Positions 6,761 through 11,242 of a stretch of DNA of 11,242 nt are shown piece by piece. The notes under the pieces are model-generated. The model was not told the DNA's origin and made no database searches. It was given only the letters and a program-made list of their open reading frames with translations. Position numbers and translations under genes: made by a program. Source of the DNA: Candidatus Uhrbacteria bacterium RIFOXYB2_FULL_45_11 (GTDB taxonomy: Bacteria; Patescibacteriota; Patescibacteriia; UBA9934; GWF2-40-263); NCBI GenBank assembly GCA_001791715.1, contig MGFD01000015.1:476-11717 (forward strand). Reading direction: 5' to 3'. Each line of letters starts with the position of its first letter. Position 1 is the first letter of the stretch.

Positions 6761-7237
6761 TTACATTCCGAATTCCTCATTTTCGATTTGTGAGACCTTT
6801 TCAAGGCGGCGGACGTGGCGTTCTGCGCCGGAGAATTCTGTGCCGAGCCAGGCATCGACAACCTTCTTTGCCTCTTCAATGGTCATGAAGTGTGAGGGAA
6901 GACAAAGAATGTTCGAGTTGTCATCGGCACGAGCTGAGCGTGCGGATTCTTCATTAAATCCTGTTGCAGCGCGGGCGCCTTTTACTTTGTTTGCAACAAT
7001 ACAAATGCCGGCGGAAGATCCGCAGATCACAATGCCGTGTGACCCAACATCATTCACAACACGTTTTGCAACCGCATATCCAAAGTCTGGATAATCATCA
7101 CCCTGAACCAAATTTGAGTTTCCCATGTCTACCACTTTATATCCTTCTTCTTTCAACATGTCTTCAAGAGCGGATTTCATTTGCCAGCCTTGATGATCTC
7201 CACCCACATAAACTGTTTGTTTTTCCATATAAGTCAT
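6761..7237 (-). CDS. rpiB: Ribose-5-phosphate isomerase B (intact copy)
   Basis: This 158-residue protein of the RpiB/LacAB family interconverts ribose-5-phosphate and ribulose-5-phosphate, feeding the rpe and transketolase steps encoded to its left. Visible family features are GGDHQG (12-17), the DYPDFG block (48-53), the catalytic cysteine in CGSSAG (C72), ANKVKGARAA (82-91) and the ADDNSN segment (104-109). In many RpiB proteins the last segment carries a histidine (HNDAN-type); here it is Asp, a variant whose effect I cannot judge. The ATG at 7237 has TACAAA exactly 9 nt upstream and is preferred. The ATG at 7228 aligns with the start of the truncated second copy and is possible. The 5' 178 bp from 7228 are repeated at 8485-8662. 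It stands alone on the minus strand, divergent from the 7377 gene. Confidence 0.92.
   Translation of the reverse strand: MTYMEKQTVYVGGDHQGWQMKSALEDMLKEEGYKVVDMGNSNLVQGDDYPDFGYAVAKRVVNDVGSHGIVICGSSAGICIVANKVKGARAATGFNEESARSARADDNSNILCLPSHFMTIEEAKKVVDAWLGTEFSGAERHVRRLEKVSQIENEEFGM
7051..7228 (-). repeat. Direct repeat, copy A (5' part of intact rpiB)
   Basis: This 178-bp stretch aligns without gaps to 8485-8662 in the same orientation, with 16 mismatches by my count (about 91% identity). Similarity stops abruptly at 7050/7051 inside the gene, and at the start codon on the other side. Confidence 0.95.
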
Positions 7238-7246
7238 GTATTTCTA

Positions 7247-7252
7247 TTTGTA
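7247..7252 (-). promoter_or_regulatory. Possible -10 box of intact rpiB, leaderless
   Basis: On the minus strand TACAAA is followed by nine bases and then the ATG at 7237, the same geometry as the promoters of transketolase, truncated rpiB, hicB and ileS. No convincing -35 box or extended -10 is seen, so this is weaker than the others. Confidence 0.35.
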
Positions 7253-7281
7253 AATTGTTACACATCAGTATACAGGAAACA

Positions 7282-7310
7282 TTGACAAAATCGCTATTTC
7301 TTGATATCCT
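7282..7310 (+). promoter_or_regulatory. Consensus promoter of the 7377 gene
   Basis: A perfect TTGACA (7282-7287), a 17-bp spacer and TATCCT (7305-7310) face right. The leader to ATG 7377 would be about 60 nt and ends in an AGGAG Shine-Dalgarno sequence (7368-7372). Confidence 0.65.
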
Positions 7311-7376
7311 CAGGCGTCGTTTATGTGCAAAATAAGCGGCAAAGTCAACGAGGGGTGCTACAACAACAGGAGAAAA

Positions 7377-8003
7377 ATGAAAAAGCCTGCATCACCAAAG
7401 CCAACGCGGCTTTCTGGTGGTTCCTTTCACGAAGCCATCAAAACCGACGTCTACATCGTACAGCACGGACGGTGGCAACTGTCTCGTCGTCGAAAGCCAA
7501 GTGAATCATGGAGTTTTGAAATGAATCCGCGTGTTGCGTATGAAGAGGCTCGTATGAGTCTTGAGTATGCGCTTCAGACCATGAAGTATCGTGAGAACAT
7601 TCATTATTGGGCGAGCGCTATTGTGACGTATGTGTCCGCGCTTGGAGAAGCGCGGGAGGTCAACTTTGGCGGCGTTGTTTTCACGGTAAAGCCGTATGAG
7701 AACCCGCAAAAGATGATCGATCACGTGTTGTCACAAATGCCAACAAAACAAAAACACGATGAAATGCTCATTGAAATTGACGTTGGTTCCGGCGTGTTCG
7801 ATATCGAACCTCCGCAGCCATGGACGGCTGAACTTCAGCAACTACACAAAGCGATGCTGGCTGGACATCTTGATCTCTCGACATGTGTTGATGCGAATGG
7901 TCCGAAGATTTGGGAGCCGTCGACCTTTGCAGGTCCGATGCTTCCGCCGGGTCCGCTCAAGCTCATCGAACATCATTGCCCGCCCGATAGTGACGACAAG
8001 TAA
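7377..8003 (+). CDS. Unknown 208-residue protein
   Basis: The start is set at 7377 because AGGAG (7368-7372) lies 4 nt upstream; the frame can be extended to an ATG at 7323, but that lies almost on the predicted transcription start and has no ribosome site. The product has no signal peptide or membrane segment. Residues 1-20 are basic and probably disordered. Residues 22-47 look like two beta strands joined by an Arg/Lys-rich turn (DVYIVQHGRWQLSRRRKPS). Residues 50-90 are helical. Residues 95-106 are a strand pair (VNFGGVVFTVKPY). The tail (175-208) is rich in Pro and ends with acidic residues. I do not recognise the family. The gene is monocistronic, with its own promoter and terminator, between the divergent rpiB and the HicBA pair. 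Confidence 0.75.
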   Translation: MKKPASPKPTRLSGGSFHEAIKTDVYIVQHGRWQLSRRRKPSESWSFEMNPRVAYEEARMSLEYALQTMKYRENIHYWASAIVTYVSALGEAREVNFGGVVFTVKPYENPQKMIDHVLSQMPTKQKHDEMLIEIDVGSGVFDIEPPQPWTAELQQLHKAMLAGHLDLSTCVDANGPKIWEPSTFAGPMLPPGPLKLIEHHCPPDSDDK

Positions 8004-8011
8004 GATCCTTG

Positions 8012-8039
8012 CAGATACCCAAAAGGTATCTGTTTTTTT
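8012..8039 (+). terminator. Intrinsic terminator of the 7377 gene
   Basis: CAGATACC (8012-8019) and GGTATCTG (8025-8032) form a perfect 8-bp stem with a 5-nt loop, followed by seven T. It lies 8 bp after the stop codon. Confidence 0.92.
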
Positions 8040-8040
8040 A

Positions 8041-8069
8041 TTGCCTATTTTCCTCTCGAATGCTAATTT
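8041..8069 (+). promoter_or_regulatory. Promoter of hicBA, leaderless
   Basis: TTGCCT (8041-8046), a 17-bp spacer ending in TGC, and TAATTT (8064-8069) form a promoter with an extended -10. Exactly nine bases separate it from the hicB ATG at 8079. No inverted repeat that would mark a HicB operator is evident in this short gap. Confidence 0.55.
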
Positions 8070-8078
8070 TAAAACAAT

Positions 8079-8324
8079 ATGATTCAAGAGAAATACTACG
8101 ATTTTACGGTCATTTTCTTTCCAGCCAAAGAAGGCGGCTTTACTGTTTCTGTTCCGGCCTTGCCAGGATGTTTTACGGAAGGGGATTTTCTCGAAGAAGC
8201 TCAGAAGAATGCCAAGGATGCGATTAAAACATACATCGAAAGCCTTCGAATGGACGGCGAAGAAATTCCTGCTGAGAATAATGAATTTATTTCTCGAATT
8301 AGAATTAACGCGATTCCTGCATGA
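8079..8324 (+). CDS. hicB: HicB-family antitoxin
   Basis: This 81-residue protein is a short HicB antitoxin, the partner that binds and neutralises the HicA mRNA-cleaving toxin. The core partial RNase-H-like fold is clear: a first strand (YYDFTVIFF, 6-14), the hallmark GGFTVSVPALPGCFTEGD (19-36), the helix FLEEAQKNAKDAIKTYIESL (37-56) and the DGEEIP turn (59-64). The protein ends soon after the last strand, so there is no room for the C-terminal helix-turn-helix or ribbon-helix-helix domain found in autoregulating HicB proteins. The gene overlaps hicA by ATGA at 8321-8324. It appears intact even though its toxin partner is damaged, so it may survive as a relic or act on another HicA elsewhere in the genome. 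Confidence 0.9.
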   Translation: MIQEKYYDFTVIFFPAKEGGFTVSVPALPGCFTEGDFLEEAQKNAKDAIKTYIESLRMDGEEIPAENNEFISRIRINAIPA

Positions 8325-8590
8325 GTCCAAAGATGCCTTCGATCACTTCGCGGGATATGATCCGGGCTCTTGAACGGGCCGGTTTTTATTTTCATCATCA
8401 ATCCGGAAGCCAAATCATCATGAAACGAGCCGACGGTACACGCGTTACCATTCCGAAACATAGCAGAGATTTAAAACAAGGAACCATTCACAACACGTTT
8501 TGCAACGGCATATCCAAAATCCGGATAATCATCACCCTGAACCAAATTCGAGTTTCCCATGTCTACCACTTTATATCCTTCTGCTTTTAG
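8321..8590 (+). pseudogene. hicA: HicA-family toxin, 3' end lost and catalytic His replaced
   Basis: Residues 1-55 match the HicA mRNA interferase, a small double-stranded-RNA-binding-like fold: SITSRDMIRALERAGF (helix 1), HHQSGSQIIMKRAD, RVTIPKHSRDLKQGT. The frame then crosses a junction at 8484/8485 and runs antisense through a fragment of rpiB, giving 34 unrelated residues before a stop at 8590. The normal final helix (typically after LKxGTLRxIL) is missing. The residue expected to be the catalytic histidine in the GSH motif is Gln (Q31, codon CAA at 8411-8413, one base from a His codon). Both changes should inactivate the toxin. The genuine hicA part is 8321-8484. The start overlaps the hicB stop (ATGA), as in intact hicBA operons. 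A chimeric protein could still be made; whether it binds HicB is unknown. Confidence 0.8.
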
Positions 8591-8662
8591 CATGTCTTCC
8601 AAAGCGGATTTCATTTGCCAGCCTTGATGATCTCCTCCAACGTAAATGGTTTGTTTTGTCAT
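8471..8662 (-). pseudogene. rpiB: Truncated second copy of rpiB
   Basis: This frame encodes the first 59 residues of ribose-5-phosphate isomerase B, then four unrelated residues (GSLF) and a stop inside the antisense strand of hicA. Compared with the intact copy from its Met4, 56 of 59 residues are identical. It keeps GGDHQG and DYPDFG but lacks the catalytic cysteine and everything after residue 59, so it cannot be an active isomerase. The ATG at 8662 has its own extended -10 promoter, so a short product might still be made. Most of the 16 base differences from the intact copy are silent, which suggests this allele was under selection for function until it was cut. Confidence 0.92.
8485..8662 (-). 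repeat. Direct repeat, copy B (rpiB remnant)
   Basis: This is the ungapped partner of 7051-7228, about 91% identical. The left edge coincides with the point where hicA stops resembling its family. The right edge is the start codon; upstream sequences of the two copies are not clearly alike. Confidence 0.95.
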
Positions 8663-8671
8663 AGTGGAAAC

Positions 8672-8680
8672 ATTGTAACA
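8672..8680 (-). promoter_or_regulatory. Extended -10 promoter of truncated rpiB, leaderless
   Basis: The minus strand reads TGT-TACAAT with nine bases (8663-8671) before the ATG at 8662. This is nearly identical in form to the transketolase promoter (TGC-TACAAT plus 9 nt). It lies back to back with the promoter of the 8764 gene. Confidence 0.55.
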
Positions 8681-8687
8681 GATATGC

Positions 8688-8715
8688 TTGACTTTTTGGG
8701 AAAATTCCGTATACT
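8688..8715 (+). promoter_or_regulatory. Promoter of the 8764-9612 operon
   Basis: TTGACT (8688-8693), a 16-bp spacer and TATACT (8710-8715) face right. The leader of about 40 nt contains CACAG (8720-8724) and CTGTG (8745-8749), which could pair just before a near-perfect Shine-Dalgarno sequence, AAGGAGG (8752-8758). Confidence 0.6.
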
Positions 8716-8763
8716 TTTCCACAGTTCATTTGGTTTTACGCAACCTGTGTCAAGGAGGTTATC

Positions 8764-8946
8764 GTGTCTGATGTAAATCCAATCATTCAAGGAATGGCAG
8801 ATAAGTGGGAAGAATCAATGGTAATGCTTGCGGAAAATGATCCGCAAGCATTTCTTGCAGAAATGCGAAGACTGAACGGTCCTGATTGGAAACCGCAGAC
8901 TTCGATGAATTCCGCGTCAGAGATGAGTAACTCTTCACCAGAATAA
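8764..8946 (+). CDS. Unknown 60-residue protein, GTG start
   Basis: The start is GTG at 8764, 5 nt after AAGGAGG, the strongest ribosome binding site in the window. The product is acidic and soluble, with no signal peptide. Residues 1-40 are mostly helical (IIQGMADKWEESMVMLAEND, then PQAFLAEMRRLNGPDW); residues 44-60 are Ser/Asn/Met-rich and probably disordered. I do not recognise a family. The next gene begins 9 bp after its stop, with its Shine-Dalgarno sequence overlapping this stop codon, so the two form an operon and are probably translated together. The pairing of a very small protein with a larger unknown one could reflect a complex, but nothing in the sequence shows this directly. Confidence 0.75.
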   Translation: MSDVNPIIQGMADKWEESMVMLAENDPQAFLAEMRRLNGPDWKPQTSMNSASEMSNSSPE

Positions 8947-8955
8947 GGAGATAAA

Positions 8956-9612
8956 ATGGACCCCGCTCATTTACATCAAGTTCAAGTTCTTTGGGATAAA
9001 GGATTTGGTCGTGCGCTTGGCATGACTTCTTTTCAGGAATATCTTGCAACGATTCCCGAAGTTCCAAAAGCTCCGCCTATTGAGTATTTGAATAGACTTA
9101 TACTGGTCGATAGACGTCTTGGGTTTCGAGATGGATGTTGGTCGGTCGGTTTATTTACGTCAGAAAGAAATTCAACATTCATTTCACACGATCTGATGGT
9201 TGAAAAGAAACTCAAGGATGTGTACTGGATGTGGTGTCAAATAAGGCATCCATACGATTTCTTTGGCTTAGAGGTAAACGGTCCGAACAGAGGTCCGAAC
9301 GACTATCGTCGATTGTTTAAACAACACCCTCGCGGTCGGGAGGTTGGACTGGATGTCATCGAGTTTGCCGCTCTTTACGCCCAAGATCCAAGCGTTGTTG
9401 GAACAAAAGAAGAACCAAAAATCGTAGATATTTTGAATTCCAAACACTGTGTTGATAGTCAATATCATGCCTATGCGACTTGGCTTGAGGATTCTATCAC
9501 CCCATGTTTGCCACGCGTGAGTTATCGTTACGAATCTCATCGATGCTATCCAGCTATTCGTTGGGAACCTGAGGGGAGTCACAAAGAAATAAACACTGCC
9601 GTACATCTGTGA
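8956..9612 (+). CDS. Unknown 218-residue protein, second gene of operon
   Basis: The ATG at 8956 has AAGGAG (8945-8950) 5 nt upstream. The protein has no signal peptide or membrane segment. Residues 3-35 form a helical module (LHQVQVLWDKGFGRALGMTS, then FQEYLATIPEVP). I have an impression that this type of N-terminus recurs in uncharacterised CPR proteins, but I cannot name the family. Residues 44-75 (YLNRLILVDRRLGF, then CWSVGLF) look like the start of an alpha/beta core. The rest is rich in aromatic residues, His and Cys (WMWCQIRHPYDFFGLEV near 95-110; C155, C174 and C188 scattered). The Cys and His are not spaced like a known zinc finger. The gene ends in a terminator overlapping its stop codon, just before ileS. 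Confidence 0.75.
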   Translation: MDPAHLHQVQVLWDKGFGRALGMTSFQEYLATIPEVPKAPPIEYLNRLILVDRRLGFRDGCWSVGLFTSERNSTFISHDLMVEKKLKDVYWMWCQIRHPYDFFGLEVNGPNRGPNDYRRLFKQHPRGREVGLDVIEFAALYAQDPSVVGTKEEPKIVDILNSKHCVDSQYHAYATWLEDSITPCLPRVSYRYESHRCYPAIRWEPEGSHKEINTAVHL

Positions 9613-9627
9613 GATTTACGGTTTTTT
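9599..9627 (+). terminator. Terminator overlapping the end of the 8956 gene
   Basis: CCGTA-C-ATCT and AGAT-T-TACGG (9599-9608 with 9612-9621) form a hairpin with one C/T mismatch and a GTG loop, followed by six T. The stop codon TGA (9610-9612) lies in the loop and right arm. Confidence 0.7.
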
Positions 9628-9629
9628 GT

Positions 9630-9658
9630 TTGATCTTTTGTTCTTATTTTGGCATACT
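9630..9658 (+). promoter_or_regulatory. Promoter of ileS, leaderless
   Basis: TTGATC (9630-9635), a 17-bp spacer ending in TGG (extended -10) and CATACT (9653-9658) are followed by exactly nine bases before the ATG at 9668. There is no room for a T-box leader, which controls ileS in many Firmicutes. Confidence 0.55.
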
Positions 9659-9667
9659 CACAAGCGT

Positions 9668-11242
9668 ATGAATTTCCCAGAACAAGAAAAACAAACGATT
9701 GAATTTTGGAACAAAAATGAGATTTTTAAAAAGACGTTAGAGAAACCTGCACCGCACGGTTCCTATGTTTTTTATGATGGTCCGCCGTTTGCAACAGGGC
9801 TTCCGCACTATGGGCACATTCTTGCGTCCACCATTAAAGATGTGATTCCACGTTATTGGACCATGAAAGGGTATCGCGTTCGGCGCGTGTGGGGTTGGGA
9901 TTGCCATGGATTGCCAATCGAGAATATTGTCGAAAAAAAGCTCGAAATTTCCGGGAAGAAACAGATTGAAGAAAAAGGGGTGGATGTATTTAACAATGCC
10001 TGTCGCTCGGCCGTTTTGATGTACGCGGGAGAATGGGGAAAAACGGTTGAGCGCATCGGCCGCTGGGTGGATTTTGAAAACTCCTACAAGACCATGGACA
10101 CAAAGTACATGGAATCTGTCTGGTGGGCGGTTAAACAAATTCAAGAAAAAGGATTGTTGTACGAAGGACGAAAAGTTTTGCTGTACTGTCCACGTTGTGA
10201 GACACCGATTTCAAATTTTGAAGTCGCGATGGACAATTCGTATAAAGATGTTACGGAGGAAACAGCAACGGTAAAATTTAAAGTTCGAAATTCCTCATTG
10301 GAACTTCCAGAAGGAACATACATTCTTGCTTGGACAACAACGCCATGGACGCTTCCAGGAAACGTTGCGCTCGCGGTTGGAGCGAATATTGATTACGCAC
10401 TCGTAAAGAAAGGCGACGAACATTTTATTCTCTCAAAAGAGTTGATTGGTAAAGTTTTGGGGCTTGATGTTGAGATTGTGAACGATTTTAAGGGGAGCGA
10501 ACTCGAAGGTCTTGCGTACGAACCGCTTTACGATCTTCATGCCGTTACAAAGACCGGAAAGAAATCGCATTATGTAACGACAGCTGATTTTGTGACAACA
10601 GAAGATGGAACAGGTGTTGTACACACGGCTGTTATTTACGGAGAAGACGACTTCAATCTTGGACTCAAGATTGATTTGCCAATGGTGCCAATGCTCGACC
10701 AACAAGGAAACTTTAATGCGGATGGTCCAGAATTTGTTCAGGGCGAGTATTTTAAAAAAGCAGAAAAGCTCATCAAGAAAAATTTGGAAGAACGCGGACT
10801 TCTTTTTGATCGCAAACAATTCACACACAGCTATCCACATTGTCACCGATGCTCGACAGCTCTTTTTTACAATGCGATTCCCGCATGGTTCATTAACGTG
10901 CAAAAAATCAAAGCGCGTCTTCTTGAACTCAACCAAGATATCAATTGGTATCCGGATCACTTAAAGAATGGGCGATTTAAAAACGGACTTGAGACCGCAC
11001 CGGATTGGAACATTTCAAGAAATCGTTACTGGGCAACGCCGCTTCCCATTTGGAAATGTGATGAAAAAACATGTGACGGAATTGCATTTGTTGGAAGTGT
11101 AGAAGAACTTAAATCTCGTGCGACGAACTTTAAAGAAGTTTACGGTGAGGAAACTGAGCTTGAAAAAATTGATTTACACAAACACAAATGTGATCTCATT
11201 ACGTTTACGTGTGAGAAGTGTTCAGGAACCATGCATCGCATT
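9668..11242 (+). CDS. ileS: Isoleucyl-tRNA synthetase, 3' end outside window
   Basis: The first 525 residues of this class I synthetase, which charges tRNA-Ile, lie in the window. The HIGH-type ATP motif is HYGH (47-50) within PPFATGLPHYGH. GWDCHGLPIEN (76-86) follows, a form typical of the type-2/eukaryote-like IleS group rather than the E. coli type. The CP1 editing domain has WTTTPWTLPGN (222-232) and GTGVVHTAVIYGEDDF (313-328), including the conserved Asp pair, so hydrolysis of mischarged valine should be intact. Cysteine pairs at YCPRC (C174, C177), HCHRC and CEKC suggest zinc sites. The KMSKS motif and anticodon-binding domain are beyond the window. No stop occurs to the last base. The ATG at 9668 is supported by promoter geometry and the normal family N-terminus. 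Confidence 0.95.
   Translation, partial: MNFPEQEKQTIEFWNKNEIFKKTLEKPAPHGSYVFYDGPPFATGLPHYGHILASTIKDVIPRYWTMKGYRVRRVWGWDCHGLPIENIVEKKLEISGKKQIEEKGVDVFNNACRSAVLMYAGEWGKTVERIGRWVDFENSYKTMDTKYMESVWWAVKQIQEKGLLYEGRKVLLYCPRCETPISNFEVAMDNSYKDVTEETATVKFKVRNSSLELPEGTYILAWTTTPWTLPGNVALAVGANIDYALVKKGDEHFILSKELIGKVLGLDVEIVNDFKGSELEGLAYEPLYDLHAVTKTGKKSHYVTTADFVTTEDGTGVVHTAVIYGEDDFNLGLKIDLPMVPMLDQQGNFNADGPEFVQGEYFKKAEKLIKKNLEERGLLFDRKQFTHSYPHCHRCSTALFYNAIPAWFINVQKIKARLLELNQDINWYPDHLKNGRFKNGLETAPDWNISRNRYWATPLPIWKCDEKTCDGIAFVGSVEELKSRATNFKEVYGEETELEKIDLHKHKCDLITFTCEKCSGTMHRI

Noticed and set aside
7323..7376. Upstream ATG at 7323 as start of the 7377 gene
   Set aside because: It lies within a few bases of the predicted transcription start and lacks a ribosome site, while ATG 7377 follows AGGAG. 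It would also add a Cys- and Asn-rich stretch of uncertain meaning. Leaderless initiation at 7323 is not fully excluded.
8321..8323. Use of TGA as a sense codon, as in some CPR lineages
   Set aside because: TGA ends hicB (in the ATGA overlap) and the gene finishing at 9612, and no gene here has an internal TGA that would need recoding.
7051..8662. Complete mobile element bounded by the rpiB direct repeats
   Set aside because: No transposase, integrase or terminal inverted repeats are visible in the interval, and the repeats are coding sequence diverged by about 9%, not a target-site duplication. Kept only as one model for the junction.
1..11242. CRISPR array, tRNA or rRNA genes, riboswitch
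   Set aside because: I saw no regularly spaced repeats, no tRNA-like cloverleaf and no rRNA signature; the short leaders leave no room for common riboswitches or a T-box before ileS.

Overview
The window looks like part of a Patescibacteria/CPR (Parcubacteria-like) genome. The evidence is a transketolase split into two subunit genes, a divergent type-2-like isoleucyl-tRNA synthetase, small secreted proteins with a tandem-repeat domain I associate with CPR genomes, many short genes without obvious homologues, and housekeeping genes that appear to be transcribed leaderless. TGA is used as a normal stop (hicB and the gene ending at 9612), so there is no sign of the recoded genetic code of Gracilibacteria. 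This placement is an inference; the window has no rRNA or tRNA gene.

Layout. 1-752 (-) is the 5' part of a gene for a DHH-phosphoesterase-like protein. 901-1689 (+) is a soluble, charged, coiled-coil protein of unknown role, separated by a two-way terminator from the transketolase operon at 1752-3816 (-). 3888-6196 (-) holds rpe followed by two tandem paralogues of exported proteins, each with a repeat domain and a C-terminal cupredoxin-like domain that has lost its copper ligands. 6286-6732 (+) is an unknown small protein. 6761-7237 (-) is intact rpiB. 7377-8003 (+) is an unknown protein. 8079-8590 (+) is a HicB/HicA toxin-antitoxin pair whose toxin gene is broken. 8471-8662 (-) is a truncated second rpiB. 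8764-9612 (+) is a two-gene operon of unknown function. 9668 to the window end (+) is the 5' part of ileS.

How the genes fit together. Transketolase, ribulose-phosphate 3-epimerase and ribose-5-phosphate isomerase B are three enzymes of the non-oxidative pentose phosphate pathway, lying within about 5.5 kb on the same strand. They probably supply ribose-5-phosphate. The plus-strand genes between them are accessory and mostly unrecognised.

Two points deserve most attention. First, hicA and the second rpiB end at the same junction (8484/8485): the toxin gene runs antisense into a 178-bp remnant that is about 91% identical to the 5' end of the intact rpiB. The toxin has also lost the usual catalytic histidine. 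Second, the genes fall into two initiation classes. tktN, rpiB, truncated rpiB, hicB and ileS have a -10-like hexamer exactly 9 nt before the start codon (8 nt for rpe), which predicts leaderless mRNA. Most of the unrecognised plus-strand genes instead have longer leaders, three of them with Shine-Dalgarno sequences, and mostly TTGACA-type promoters.
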